DNA of 64,000 nucleotides from Trichobilharzia szidati (GCA_944472155.2 OX235271.1:68740416-68804415); one strand, 5' to 3'; positions 18,598 through 29,877 are shown, counted from the first letter of the stretch. Notes: generated from the letters alone by a model not told the origin. Numbers and translations: made by a program.

Positions 18598-20472
18598 AAA
18601 TATTATTATTCCATTGCTTTCCAAGTGGAAAGTAGAGCTTCAACAACACATCTCCACTTGGTTCTGCTGTTTTCTGCCGTCCTCTTCAGCTGGGTCCATG
18701 ATTTACCAAACTTCCTCATCTTTTCCTCACACGATCTCCTCCACGTCACCCTAGGACGACCCACTCGTCGCTCCCAATTTGGATTCCACTCGAAAGCCTG
18801 GTGTGCGATGTCGTTCGGCGGTCTCCTCAATGCATGCCCGATCCGCCTCCACTTTCTCCTATATATTTGTTCAGTGATCGGTTCTTGGTTGGTTTGTTTC
18901 CATAATTTCTTGCTGCTTATTCTTTTTGGCATTTGATCTTCAGTATGGCAGTTTTTGATGAAAGTCTGAAGTGGCCTGTTGGAAATCCTCTTCGTGACAC
19001 GCCAATTTTCTGACCCGTGTAGAAGAACCGACTTCACATTGGTGTTGAAAATACTAATCTTGTTCCTTATGCTGAGTTCGGGAGATTTCCAAGCTGGTTT
19101 CAGGTTGATGAAGGCGTATCTTTCCTTTCTGATTCTCGCTGGCTGTGACATCTTCATCCATTCTGCTGGCTGTGGTTGAAACTACGCTTCCTAGATAACT
19201 GAAGAAGGCAACCTCTGTTGAATCTCTCCCGTTGATGGTGATTGGTGCTAGTTGTTTTTCTGTTGATTGGCTATTTTCATCACCTCCGTCTTCTCTGTGT
19301 TCCCCTACAGTCTTGTCTACGACCTCTGCTTCTTCAGCCAGTTTGTTGGTTTTCGCTTGCAAATCCTCGAGTTGGTGCAACATTAGGCATATATCATCCA
19401 CACGCGAAATTCAAATCTTCTAGAGTCTTCTCATCGGCCTTCCAGAGTATTCCCGTCTCCTCGCTCCCCACCTGCAGTCTGGAGCATAATCCAGTCCACC
19501 ACAATTAAGAATATCATCAGTGATTATAGGCAGCCAGCTTATCTTGCTCCTGTATGCACTTCGAACGCCTCGCTGAGGTTTCCGTTGTGGATCACTCGAC
19601 GCGTGGCATTGTCATGTAGCTGTAGTTGAATGAGGTTGTTAAAGGCATGAGGTACACCGTAGTGTCGAATTAGTTTCCAAATTACTCTTCGGTCAACACT
19701 GTCTGTCGAAGGCCTATTCGAAGTCGATGAAGTTGAGGTAGAGGTTTGACTGCCATTCTATGCTTTGTTCGATGACGATGCATAGAGCTGCAGTTTGATC
19801 AGCACATTATCAGCCTTTACTGAATCCAGCTTGTTCCGGGCTGGCGGGGTTCTGTATCCATAGCGTCCTTTATTTGCTCTAGATGACGCGATTTAGTATT
19901 TTACTTGACGTGGTTAAGAGCATTATTCCACGCTGGTTCTCGCACAGGCCTAAGTCGCCCTTCTTTGGCAGTTTGACGAGGTAGCCCTTCTTCCAATCAG
20001 TAGGCACCTTCACTTCTTTCCAAACCATTTGCAATAATGGAGTCAGAACATCTGCAGTAATATCCTGGGCTGTCTTCAGTGCTTCGAGAGGAATGCCGTC
20101 TGCTCCTACTGCCTTCCTCGATGGCATTCAGTAGCCTGATCGCATTCAGGATTTCTTCTTTCGTCGGAGGAGTAGTATCCACTGGCATTTCCGTGTCAGC
20201 TGTAGGTGGTATTTCTAGGCGAGTTGCCGGTTGTGGTCGATTCAAGAGTCCTTTAAAGTGATCAGCCCATTTTTTGATTTGGTTCTCCTCCCTGGTGATC
20301 GGGTTCCTTTGAGCATCTTTTATTGGTTTCATGATCATGGTTGGTCTCTACCCAGATGTAGGCTTGATTATCTGATATAGTGTCCTGATGTCTCTTTTGC
20401 CTGCAGCCTGCCTGTTCTGCTTCAGTTGCTGACCAGTGTGTCGTAGAATTGTAGTTTATCTTTTCTAGCACT
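18598..20472 (-). mobile_element. RTE-like LINE, longest copy (RT to 3' end)
   Basis: Nearly 1.9 kb of an RTE-like (SR2-type) element. It extends from the linker before the RT at about 20472 to the 3' tail at 18598-18650 (AAT run and the trace of gaagctctactttccacttg). It is 5'-truncated, lacking the endonuclease. Confidence 0.9.
18606..20472 (-). pseudogene. RTE-like reverse transcriptase relic
   Basis: At least four frameshifts break one ancestral reading frame. In order along the minus strand: linker peptides DTISDNQAYIW and ENQIKKWADHFKGLLNRPQP; RT start KAVGADGIPLEALKTAQDI and KGDLGLCENQRGIMLLTTSS (about 19950-19880); a scrambled palm at 19880-19400 in which motif A is barely readable; YLGSVVSTTASRMDEDVTAS; NTNVKSVLLHGSENWRVTKR; and the C-terminal RKWRRIGHALRRPPNDIAHQ with WNPNWERRVGRPRVTWRRSC. 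The protein would reverse-transcribe its own RNA. This copy cannot. Confidence 0.85.
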
Positions 20473-20474
20473 CT

Positions 20475-20930
20475 TCTTCACTTCTTTATTCACTGTAATG
20501 TACATTGAACTCAGTTTCTTCTACTGTTTTCCATCTTTGCATTGAGTCATCTTCTCTTTTGTGCTATATAAATGGTGGCAATTTATTCACACACCTGGCA
20601 CTTGCTATTCAAGTCTTTAGTTGATTCATCCATTTTTCTTTGAAGAGATGAACCAGTTAGAATAATTGAACAAAGAAAGGTGTTTCCTTATTGACGAATT
20701 AAATCTCGATTGTACAGTTCAGTGTCTGTCAAGTTGAATATTTAATTTGATTTAGTATATTGTTGTAGTTCCGTCAGTCTGTAATAGTTTCTGTTTTTTA
20801 AGAAATTCTTTCATGTTACAACAAATACTCTCTGATATGTGAGGAGATCTCATCATTTCATAATCCAAAATAAATCCCACAATAGGAAGAGTTTTTATTC
20901 TTTTTAAGTATGCAGCTTGCTTTCAAAGGG
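20475..20930. other. no recognised feature
   Basis: AT-rich, no open frame. Possibly decayed RTE upstream sequence, but I see no peptide match. Confidence 0.4.
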
Positions 20931-21105
20931 TGAAATACAAATTTTGTAACAGTGGAACATAAGGCTTCAAAGATTTGAAGTTTCATTAGTGATGGTATCG
21001 ATTTTGTGGGGTGGGGTTGCAAGTCTTATATCCGATCTTCTCTCTTTCCCAGTGATAACTGTCGGATATTAAAGTAAGCGACATTTAGGAGTGCGTTGGC
21101 CGGTG
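20930..21105 (-). mobile_element. SINE-B copy, degenerate
   Basis: Reads cagtggaacataaggcttca, gatttgaagtttcattagtg and tggggtggggttgcaagtct, the reversed SINE-B tail and body. The tRNA-like head is nearly lost (ggagtgcgttggccgg). Confidence 0.7.
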
Positions 21106-21369
21106 AATAATTTCTGCAAATTAATATACTACAGCTTTTATCATTCAACACTGATTACCAATTGACTGGTTAATCCAGCATATTTGCCAGCTGGCACATA
21201 TTATTGGTCATTAGTACCACATTTTGGAAGATCTAATTATTATTGTGTCTTGGTTTACTTATTGTTTTCTGCTTTACGACAGTGAAGGTTGAAGGGTGAA
21301 ATACTGGCATCATATAATCCATACTCCTTAAAACCTGTGTCCTCTAAAAGTTTGAGATAGATCGTTTCT

Positions 21370-21485
21370 AGACGGGGTTATGGGTGTTTCATGCTGAGGA
21401 GGACAAAACCAGAACGAAACAGCTGTCCAGCGTTACTGGTCTTTCTATGGTTTTCTAACTAATTTCATTTTATGACGAAGAATAA
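21370..21485 (+). mobile_element. SINE-A 3' fragment
   Basis: Contains a decayed hammerhead-like block (ctgaggaggacaaaaccaga then acgaaacagctgtcc) and the SINE-A 3' part gttttctaactaatttcatt. Confidence 0.6.
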
Positions 21486-21795
21486 ACTCTCCAAGAAACA
21501 GTTCAGTTGAATTATCACCACAAGAGATACGTTTGGTGAAGGTGAGTGTTGGCCTGCAATCCCAAAGGGGACTTAACTGTTTCTTGTAACTGCAGATTCA
21601 CTCTTCGAAAGTCTTCTTCATTGAACAAGTTTTTAGGCGTAACCAGTTATTTGAAAAGTAGAGAGCTCGTGTTGACGATGTCGTTATTATTTCCTTTGAA
21701 AACCCAAAACACTCATTTCATAGTGTGTGTCTGTGTGTGTGTATGCGTGCATGTAGCCTGCTTGACACTGTAGATATTACCAAGAAAGTAAACAG
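21485..21795 (+). other. unrecognised stretch with (GT)n
   Basis: Unassigned sequence ending in a GT-rich microsatellite at 21724-21746, next to the RTE-like fragment. Confidence 0.4.
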
Positions 21796-22440
21796 AAAGT
21801 GCAACTTATCTTTTACTCACCTAGGCAGAATCGTTTCAACTACAGGCGACACACTGATAAAGAGGTCGAAGCCAACTACCATAGGCGAAGCAAACCGAGT
21901 GTTCATTAACATGAAATCAATGTCAGAAATCTACTGAACACACTGTATAAGTAGCAGTATCTATATTTTCATCAAAAATGCCAATTAAATGATTCTACAT
22001 GGTCCAGAGACTTTGCATGAGCGTCACAAGAATCATTTCTGAAAGCCTTTCACTAACAGCTGCCTTTATTGTCTCAATATTGAAGATAAGATGGTCACAA
22101 AGGATAAACAACAAGAAACTCTGACAATGAAGCAATCAAGAATTTATGGCCCAGTAAATATGTTGAAGAAAACTGGAATGGATGGGACACACGATGAGGA
22201 GACCGTTGAGTGACGTCAAGCTGTAGGTCCTCATGTGGAACTCGAAAAGGTATATGATGAGTCGGGCGTCTGTCCTTCAGTGATATCGAGTAGGTCATGT
22301 GAGGAGGAGTGATAGCTTATGGACAACCGCGGAATTAGCTAAAGAGGACTGCCGAAAACAGAGTGAAATGGCGATGTTTCGAGAAAAATATCAATGTTCC
22401 ACTTTGAACCCAAGGAGATAATAATAGTAATAATAAATAC
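21795..22440 (+). mobile_element. RTE-like LINE, degenerate 3' fragment
   Basis: The plus strand starts with FTHLGRIVSTTGDTLIKRSK, the family's YLGSIVSTTG block. Decayed thumb and C-terminal parts follow (cacacgatgaggagaccgtt for the GHxxRRP block), then the tail gatgtttcgagaaaaatatc, aatgttccactttgaaccca and an AAT run at 22423-22436. No open frame remains. Confidence 0.75.
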
Positions 22441-22910
22441 GAGTTATTGCTTCTCTTCAAATCACGGAATATACACATTAGATCATGGGAATTATTAAAA
22501 AGACAGTTGCAGAGGAAAAAATTTTCTTTTCTACGAGGTCATTAGCTAGGCTGTACATTGCTGCATTTATAATAAATGGGTAGGAAAGTTCCAGAATAAT
22601 TTCTGTTCAAGGGTCAGATTAATAAAATTACAATTAGTAATTAAAATGCCATAATCAACAGGGGGACGGATAAAGCTCAGACAAAGTAGCATCATAGTTA
22701 CTGAGAAAATTGACATATTGTGCTATTGGGGGTTAGAAATGTAGAAATAATAAAATGACAAAATAGACAGGAAGTTCGGATATGAAAATATGGTAGTGTA
22801 AATAGTGATTAAGAAAAACTTAAAAATAACATGAATAAGCAGGAAGTTTGGATAAGAAAGACAATGGGATAGTCACTATTAAAAGAATTACCTGCTTATG
22901 ATAGCCATGG
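22440..22910. other. no recognised feature; local imperfect repeat
   Basis: Phrases such as caggaagttcggatatgaaa (near 22770) and caggaagtttggataagaaa (near 22840) recur about 70 bases apart. This suggests a short tandem duplication. No gene seen. Confidence 0.45.
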
Positions 22911-23460
22911 CAGGGAAAAGGGTTAGATATATTTCTTTTGGATATATAGCGTGGGTATGAGCTTTTGGATGGCTAGTGCCTCGGCTATGCCCAGATGTCT
23001 TGATTTTACTCCCTTTGATAGGTTTGGACGAATCTTGTATAAGACTCTGAAGGATTTCTCGAATGGTGCTGAATGTCCTGAATTGACCAGATGTTCTGTC
23101 AATGAACCATATACAAGTTTTCGTTCTTCTTCTTACTAGCCAGGCTGGATAGTGCGTTTTCCGAGTTGGTGCCTGGTACTGCCGATTTACTCAGCTCCAC
23201 AAGAGCAAGTAGACTGGTATATGCACGATGAGGTGGCTCAGTGCAACAGTTTGTCTTTCGCGTTCTGGCTGAACAATTTCTTGCAGGAAAACGTTAGTCG
23301 TAAGCTTGCGGCAAAGTATGTTTTCCTCAGAGATTTGCAGAGGCCTTTACGAAGCATTTCTGCTTCACTGTCACCTTTGAATTCTAGAATAAGCTGAAGT
23401 CTCTTCTTTGGGACGGATAAAAGTCACTGGAGGACACCACTCATATTATGCAAATTTTTA
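22910..23460 (-). mobile_element. PLE-3 relic with GIY-YIG domain
   Basis: One minus-strand frame reads LILEFKGDSEAEMLRKGLCK and SLRKTYFAASLRLTFSCKKL (end of the RT), then CIYQSTCSCGAE, a stop, IGSTRHQLGKRTIQP (endonuclease start; the Y of Y-I-G is replaced by the stop), VYGSLTEHLVNSGHSAPFEK, KIRPNLSKGVKSRHLGIAEA and LAIQKLIPTLYIQKKYI. These are the hallmarks of the Penelope-like C-terminus. It is closest to the copy at 11240-12000. Confidence 0.8.
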
Positions 23461-23985
23461 AAGTTTCAGTAAAAATTTATATCTCAACTGTTCAATATAC
23501 ACTAAAAACAAAAGTGAACAAGTAACATCTCGTGAACACAAAACAACACTAATGTTTCCAACTAATTTTTTCATTTATTTTTATTTACAATAATTGAATG
23601 AGATTATATATATAGTTGAACCTATAAATTACACATTTTTGTTTAGGTCAAAGACCTGAAAAGTTGAATCCACGTGAATGCATATATACTAACTATCTCA
23701 GGTGATCATGTCAACTGACCGTATAATCCTTAATGATTATGATTATTATCACTGGCAAATGTGTGTGTGTTAAACATCGGAATCTCAGTTTTTATAATCT
23801 ATAAGCAAAGGATTTAGTAATAATCTCTCAAGTTTAGATAAACCTTAAGTTAGCTATACAAATTTTGTTTTTTTTATCAAATTCATTGTAATATATTTAG
23901 CAAATTTTTCAGGAATCTGAAGTCTATCTAACTATAAATACCGAAATGATTATCTGTTAATAAGCTATCTTTTTTATATTTTATT
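23460..23985. other. AT-rich sequence, no recognised feature
   Basis: Very AT-rich, with a short (TA) run near 23605. No gene or repeat family recognised. Confidence 0.5.
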
Positions 23986-24170
23986 TTGATTGAAGCTTGA
24001 TTCCATTCAAGTACTTTTGGTACAAGTATGGAATTCTCAGCATGTGATATCGGTAGCCCAAATTTTGCAGGCTGACCATTGATATCAAGTGTGCTTCGGC
24101 AGGGGATCGAACTCCGGACCATATGCAAAGTCGTTGAGCGTCCTAACCACCGTGCCACCGATGCATATTA
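23985..24170 (-). mobile_element. SINE-C copy, complete
   Basis: Minus strand: head cggtggcacggtggttagga, B box region tccggagttcgatcccctgc, body gatatcaatggtcagcctgc, tail gctgagaattccatacttgt and cttgaatggaatcaagcttc. It shows the same tRNA-like head and CR1-like tail as the plus-strand copies. Confidence 0.8.
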
Positions 24171-24439
24171 TTATAATACGATTATTCATTAAAGCATGTA
24201 TTATACTTGAAGATCTGTGATGATAGTATGCACAATTTTCTTGATAGCATTTTCAACAGAATTGATTATTCACAATCATATAAACTGCAAGTGTACAGCA
24301 TGGAAAGTCGACTTTTACAATTTTCTTTCTTCTTTTCGATTTATACTAGGCGTAGTGTGATCTTCCAGTTAACCTTGACAGGTATTGATTGATTCTTTTC
24401 GCACGTATTATCAGTTATTCTATCACCATTATGACAAAC

Positions 24440-24545
24440 TGAAGAAAGGAAAGAGAAGTATAAAACTATAAGTTTCAAAATTATGCAGTTACAATTGATA
24501 TGATTATGAATAATGATTAACTTTTGAAACGTCATTCAGTAAATT
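24440..24545 (+). mobile_element. PLE-1 terminal-arm fragment
   Basis: The sequence gtataaaactataagtttca, caattgatatgattatgaat and gaaacgtcattcagtaaa is the reverse complement of the left arm of the PLE-1 at 29830-29925. Parts of 24190-24440 may be arm-internal sequence. Confidence 0.6.
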
Positions 24546-24694
24546 AAACTGCTTCACTAGACGACGGCCTGCTGATTGTATAACGAAGAATTAGTTCTAT
24601 TTAGGTTGATTTCTATTTCCCGTTGATCTGCTATACTGGAGTGATATACTAGGTCTGGATTCGCATTTTCGCTCCTAGTACTGTTGCTTTGGTT

Positions 24695-24925
24695 TGCCGG
24701 TGGCACAGCGGTAGGTTGCTCGCCGATCACACAGGTGGTGCGGGGATCGATCCCCGGCTACAGACGCACTCCTTTACCTCGCTGAGCCAGCAACAAGACT
24801 GGTAAAGATGGAAGGTTAACCATGAGGCTAGCAACCCCATCCTGTAGAAATCAACACCACTGCTAAAGAAACTTCAGGCCTCTAGCTTGAAACCCTATGT
24901 TCCACTGGGAAAGTAAAGGAATGAA
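24695..24925 (+). mobile_element. SINE-B copy, complete
   Basis: Head ccggtggcacagcggtaggt, B box cggggatcgatccccggcta, body ttacctcgctgagccagcaa and agcaaccccatcctgtagaa, tail gaaaccctatgttccactgg. The head is diverged from that of 12000-12236 but the body is collinear. Confidence 0.85.
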
Positions 24926-24954
24926 AAAAAGGAAAAAATGCTTTGATGAGGCGT

Positions 24955-25075
24955 GGAGATTAAAATGATGTCAACTGGTTGGTGATGGCAAGTAGTGGGA
25001 TGCAAGGTGTGAATTTCATTCCATTTGGATGTACCTGCATCTTGATTTTCATTGCCATTCACAACCAATAAACAT
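24955..25075 (-). mobile_element. SINE-D fragment without hammerhead core
   Basis: Reverse of the SINE-D order: gatggcaagtagtgggatgc, attccatttggatgtacctg. The CTGATGA and stem II part has been deleted, leaving the flanks joined. Confidence 0.6.
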
Positions 25076-25083
25076 AATATTAT

Positions 25084-26580
25084 GTGGATCGTCAGACAAC
25101 ATTGAGACATCCGCACAAGGAGCCGATTCGCCGACAGTTACCAAGCATTTCTGTACAGTACAATGAATTGAAGGGAAATACAGATTACCGAAAACAAAAT
25201 ATGGCGCGGCATGATGCTCCTGTCCATCCCAAGCAAAATACTAACCTGCATCATCCTGAAGAGAATCAAACACGCTAAACTGGATGAAAAACTTCGACCG
25301 GAACAGGCTGGATTCAGGAAAAACAAGTCATGCATCGATCAAATCGCAACACTTAGGATCATTATTGAACAGTGCTTGGAATGGCAGTCAGCTCTCTAGC
25401 TCTACCTCAACTTCATCGACTTTGAAAAGGCCTTCGACAACATCGATCGAGAGGTGATTTCGCAATTACCTCGCTACTAAGGGGTGCCGCTAACAGTTAT
25501 ACTTCTCAACCAAAAGTTGTACGACAATGTTGCATGGCAAGTAATCCACAACGGGAAACTTACGGAATACTTCGAAGTGAAAATGGGAGTAAAACAAGGC
25601 CGCCTACTGTCTCTAATGATTTTCCTGATTGCAGTAGATTGGATAATGCGACAAATAGCGACAAACAGAAGACAGGCATAAAATGGAGCCACACAAAAAT
25701 ATTGGAGGATCTCGACTTCACTGATGATATATGTCTGATCTTCCACAAACTTGAAGATATGCAAGTGAAAATCAACAAGTTGGCAGAAGAAGCATCAAAG
25801 ATAGTAGGCACTTCAGGTAGACATAAAGAAAACATAGGTGATGAAGATTCCTGGCCAACAGCAACACCAACAACAACAGACAACAATCAGCATAAATGGG
25901 AGGAGTCTGAAAGAAGCAACATCCTTTACCACCTACCTACGTGGAGAGCATCGTTTCAACTACAGGCGGAACTGGTGAGGAAATCAAAGCGAGGATTGAG
26001 GAAGCAAGGCAAGCATTCACTTCTCTCAAGTCTGTGGGGAGATCAACACTTGGCACCCAGCATGAAAAATTAAATCCGGATTTTCAACTCAAATGTAAAT
26101 TCAGTCAGTGCTACTCTATGCGGATCAGAGACTTGGCGCCGTGTCACACAGAGAACTTCGAACAAACTACAGAACTTCATAAACACCTGTTTTCGCTCAA
26201 TACTACTCAAGATCAGATGGCCGGCCAGAAAAGATCAGCAACAAGGAGGGATCTCTGGCTATGAGCGAACCAACCCAGCAGAAACTAATTGTGCAGCAAA
26301 TATGCAGGAAGAAACGGAATTGGATTGTCCATACTCTGAGAAAACAAAGCATCAAGTGAGTGACATCACACACCAGGCCATCGCTCGAGTGGAACCCGAC
26401 TGAATGGGAAGCGGGGAGTTGGTCGTCAGTGTGAGGTTGACATGGAGGAGGACATGCAAAGAGTACGCGGAAGCATGTGAGCAGACGTGGAGCCAGGTGA
26501 AAACGTTGGTGAGGAGCCAAACGCAATGGGGACGTGTGGCTGAAGCTGTATGTTCCTCTTGGAACTAAAGGAAGTAATAA
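25084..26580 (+). mobile_element. RTE-like LINE, RT to 3' end
   Basis: A 1.5-kb 5'-truncated copy covering the RT palm to the C-terminus, ending in the family tail (tgttcctcttggaactaaag, gaagtaataatg). Confidence 0.9.
25205..26264 (+). pseudogene. RTE-like reverse transcriptase relic
   Basis: A frame from 25211 reads MMLLSIPSKILTCIILKRIK, LRPEQAGFRKNKSCIDQIAT, a TAG at 25397-25399, LNFIDFEKAFDNIDR (motif A, about 25406-25450), a further stop near 25478 and VKQGRLLSLMIFLIAVDWIM (motif B). After a frameshift it continues with LEDLDFTDDICLI (motif C, in which the usual ADD is TDD, near 25710), LEDMQVKINKLAEE and, in a third frame, ESIVSTTGGTGEEIKARIEE. The two catalytic aspartates of motif C remain but stops and shifts make it inactive. 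Confidence 0.85.
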
Positions 26581-26614
26581 TGACAAATAGCAGCTGATAA
26601 TCATTACACAAGGG

Positions 26615-26770
26615 ATTGATCAGTGTCCTAATACATAAGGGTCTTGCGTTTAAAATGATGGGCGCTGGGTTCGAGTTACAGTGGGAATGTCATCCTTGAC
26701 TCACTGGCGATATGGGTACAACCGGTAGACGAAATCCATCGCTAGCCACCATTAACCTAGAATTGATTAT
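26615..26770 (+). mobile_element. SINE-D copy, decayed hammerhead
   Basis: Contains the tRNA-like head (tcctaatacataagggtctt, B box gctgggttcgagttacagtg), cttgactcactggcgatatg and, in place of the core, ggtagacgaaatccatcgct. Stem II is deleted, so no ribozyme can form. Confidence 0.65.
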
Positions 26771-27385
26771 TTTTTGACATATTACTGAATGAAATGAATT
26801 CACCTCTAGTACGTTCAATAATCAAATATGCAATGTGCGTTAATTTGCATGTAATCAGATCTCTGCATATTACAGCTACAGAATTACTCCATAGAAATCG
26901 ATTTAACCGCGATGGAATATCTTCTAAACACATAGTCCGTCATAAGTTTACCGGATCAGTCAAAGATATTGTTCTATTTAGAAAAAGAATGGGTTCTCTG
27001 GTAATCTATATCGCACATCACAAATGTACAGCTAACAGAAACAGGTTATGTTTCCTATACAATGTAAAGTGGATGTTGGTTTGTAAAACTATTTCCCAAT
27101 GGAACTAATTTCAAGGTGTAATTTTTCAGTTATTTATAAATTAAATTATGAAGTTAAGCAAAAAAATTGATTGTATCACAATGGGATCACCTCTTGAACG
27201 CTTTTCTAATGACGCCCTGATATCTAATCCTAAGATTTATTCTTATAAAAGGTACATTATTAATCAGCTCATGTTATGGACCCTACAAACGTCTGTTCTT
27301 ACCTATAAAGGCATCCACCATTCAGTTAGCTAAACACTGAAAGTTAACCCTGTTCAAATTAGACTTGATGTTTCTATTTAAGTAT
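26770..27385. other. unrecognised stretch with two short open frames
   Basis: Two plus-strand open frames (26794-27108, 104 codons; 27148-27333, 61 codons) have no motif I recognise. They start with different contexts and show no compositional sign of selection visible by eye. I treat them as chance frames. Confidence 0.35.
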
Positions 27386-27655
27386 TGGCTTGTAGGGATT
27401 TGGTTGACTGGTTACAGAATTTCATCGTGTGCTACCATTGGTTAGAGAACCATTGGAAAACCTGGGAGTACTGGACAGCTGTTTCATCCTAGTTTAGGAC
27501 TCCTCATCAGAACGCACCCACCACAAGGGTTCGAACCCAGGACCTTCTGATCACAAGGCGAGCTCGTAGACCATTAAGCCACTGGGGCCCGATCCAATGG
27601 CCTATGAATTCTAAATTCTGTCAATTCACGATATAGCGCAACAGCTAGCCGTTGG
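27385..27655 (-). mobile_element. SINE-A copy, left arm of inverted pair
   Basis: Minus strand: gtggcttaatggtctacgag, ttgtgatcagaaggtcctgg, B box gttcgaacccttgtggtggg, hammerhead-like CTGATGA-GGA-GTCC-TAAACTA-GGAT-GAAAC (27513-27484) and the 3' end acaagccaatacttaaatag. It directly abuts a plus-strand copy. Confidence 0.85.
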
Positions 27656-27659
27656 ATAG

Positions 27660-27850
27660 GGTCCCAGTGGCTTAATGGTCTACGAGCTCGCCTTGTAACC
27701 AGAAGGTCCTTGGTTCGAACCCTGTCGGTGGGTGCGTACTGATGAAGAGTTCCAAACTAGGGTAACGATTCAGCTATCCAGTAATCCCAGCTGGTTTTTA
27801 CAATGGTTCTCTAACCAATGTCAGCTCACTATGAAATCTTGTAACTTGAT
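27660..27850 (+). mobile_element. SINE-A copy, right arm of inverted pair
   Basis: Plus strand: gtcccagtggcttaatggtc, cttgtaaccagaaggtcctt, ggttcgaaccctgtcggtgg, CTGATGA (27739-27745) with AGA, GTTCC and aaactaggg, then acgattc in place of GAAAC, and caatgtcagctcactatgaa. Confidence 0.85.
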
Positions 27851-28205
27851 CTTTCTGTTCAACGATTCACTTACATGACTAACTTCACTAGGAAGAGATA
27901 TTTTCAACTTTTCCTGTCTTCAAGAATAAGGATGCGAACAAATCGAAATATTTCAAGAAATACTGACTACATTTGCACATTTATCGACAAGTATATTTGG
28001 AAGAATATAAGACTCAGATAACATTATCTGGATCCAAAAAAAGTTCTTCAATGGACTTCCAGTTCAGATTAATTAGTGTCTCAGGTGATTTTTGTCAACA
28101 CCTATTAGGATCTCTTAGGATAATATTTTATGTAACAGTCTCTTGAACTATTTTCGATTGCCAGCAGTTGTTTTTCCAGAGCTCAAGAATGAGTTAACTT
28201 TTTCA
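27850..28205. other. no recognised feature
   Basis: May contain decayed PLE reading frame leading into the next feature, but no motif is clear. Confidence 0.4.
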
Positions 28206-28450
28206 GTCTCATAAATGTGTATTTACATATTCAGCTACCAAGATGCAGTTGATTACAGTGACCGCACTCTTTGTCTATTCGTTAAACGTATTCTAAAGCA
28301 TCAATTAGCTTGTTTACTAAAAGATAGACATACGAGTACCTTGAAACAGAATCACTTGAACAGAACACTTTGTAGGCATCTGATTCAAACAAACCATTGA
28401 GTGACCTTCGAAACGTTCGACAAATCTAAAGAAAGAAATACAGGATATAT
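28205..28450 (+). mobile_element. PLE relic, diverged GIY-YIG segment
   Basis: Plus-strand frames read KCVFTYSAT, then YSDRTLCLFVKRILKHQLAC and LNRTLCRHLIQTNH, a stop, VTFETFDKSKE. The spacing of Y-x-x-R-T, R...H and HLIQTNH matches that of YIGRT, R...H and HLLDTGH in the PLE copies. The match is weak. Confidence 0.45.
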
Positions 28451-29215
28451 AGGTGTATCTGATGATGTGAAAATTCATCCTACAGCTGTGTCCTCAAACA
28501 ACACGGAAAATCGTTTCCTTTGCTGTTATCTCTGAAACAACCACTTTATGTGTCTACTTAAGCATTTCTTTAAATGTTCTTTAGAATAACCAGTAAAATT
28601 TTTTACTCAACCTTCAATTCGATCAGACCTTTCAGGCTATTTGTTTCTTGTACTATGTCGTACCAATTCATTCTTCTATATGCATTGACTGACCTTGACC
28701 TTTGACCGGAAGTCCATATGGCAAACTTATTTATATATCTACTAGTGTATAATTATGGAAATGAGTCCGACTTTACTGTAATTCTATTTCTAGCTTATTT
28801 AAAGGCAGCTGTCATCAAATTTCATAGAATGCATAGTTGAATACTAATTAATTTAAAATTGATTTTTATGAGAAACGAATATTTTAAGTGATTAGGTTAA
28901 ATAAATCTACACTTATATTGAACTCATTAATATCGCATATTCTTTGTGTTTCTATAGGTTATCCATATGGTTGAGAAGATTTTGGCTTCAGTAGTGAGGG
29001 ATCGGTATTAGTATCCCTTAGGAGACTTGTGACTGCAGTTTACTAATGATTATCAATAAAGATGAAAGGCGTAGGTATGGATTCTTGGGGGAAGTAATTC
29101 TTACATACTAGATGGATCACCAAAAGCATTTCCAGCTGTCTTCTGCAGACTTCATCAACATCTGCTTTTCCTGCCTAGATGCTAAAAATGAGATAACCAG
29201 TTAGAAAGGAGAAGC
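28450..29215. other. no recognised feature
   Basis: AT-rich, no open frame and no recognised repeat. Confidence 0.45.
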
Positions 29216-29520
29216 ACTAAGGTACTCTATTGACAAACCAACCAAGGATCTATTTTCCAATAATTATTGGGATGGGAATGGAAATGAATTGAATATACAC
29301 TGAAGAGATAGTCAAATGACATTACACATCACAGACAGGCACTCTAATGGGATCCTCATAGGAATCAGAGGTTAACATGGAGAAGATTACATGGAAAAGT
29401 ACTGCAAACTTTTGGACAGTCACAGAAGCAGGTTGAATATGATGGCAGAAAACGGAGTGCAATGGAAATGTGCTGCTGAAGCCTTAGGTTCCATTAGGAA
29501 CATTAGATGAACATCTGATG
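29215..29520 (+). mobile_element. RTE-like LINE, degenerate 3' fragment
   Basis: Frames decayed but collinear with the family C-terminus: agaggttaacatggagaaga (RPRVTWRR block), tttggacagtcacagaagca, cagaaaacggagtgcaatgg and the tail gctgaagccttaggttccat. Confidence 0.75.
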
Positions 29521-29770
29521 GAAATGTAGAGCATCCAGTAGTCATTAATGTCATTTTTCTCTCACTATTTGAAATACAGTATCTATCCAGCGTCCTCAGT
29601 GCCTTATCGATTGGTTTGCTGTTGCCTTTTAGAGGAACCCATAACTATCATGTTAACGTAGACGTATATTCTATGTGCATAGGTCATTATTTCTTCACTA
29701 CAATACATGCACTGTCGAGCAGTTTAACCATCTGACATGCTATTTCTTTCACCTCCTTTGCTATATTAAA

Positions 29771-29784
29771 TAATAATCCCCACT
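29771..29784 (+). repeat. target-site duplication of PLE-1, left
   Basis: The 14 bases taataatccccact recur at 30845-30858 at the other end of the PLE-1 element. Confidence 0.75.
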
Positions 29785-29835
29785 TCCATATTAGTTTGTT
29801 TATTAGATGTATCACACAGTGAAACAGTATTATTT
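29785..29835 (+). repeat. PLE-1 inverted arm, left
   Basis: Begins tccatattagtttgtttatt. It pairs with 30755-30805 with only a few mismatches. Confidence 0.9.
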
Positions 29836-29877
29836 ACTGGATGACGTTTCGAACAAAATTTATTGTTCATAATCATA

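Noticed and set aside
26794..27333. Two consecutive open frames as a small host gene
   Set aside because: No recognisable domain or shared frame, and lengths are compatible with chance in AT-rich DNA.
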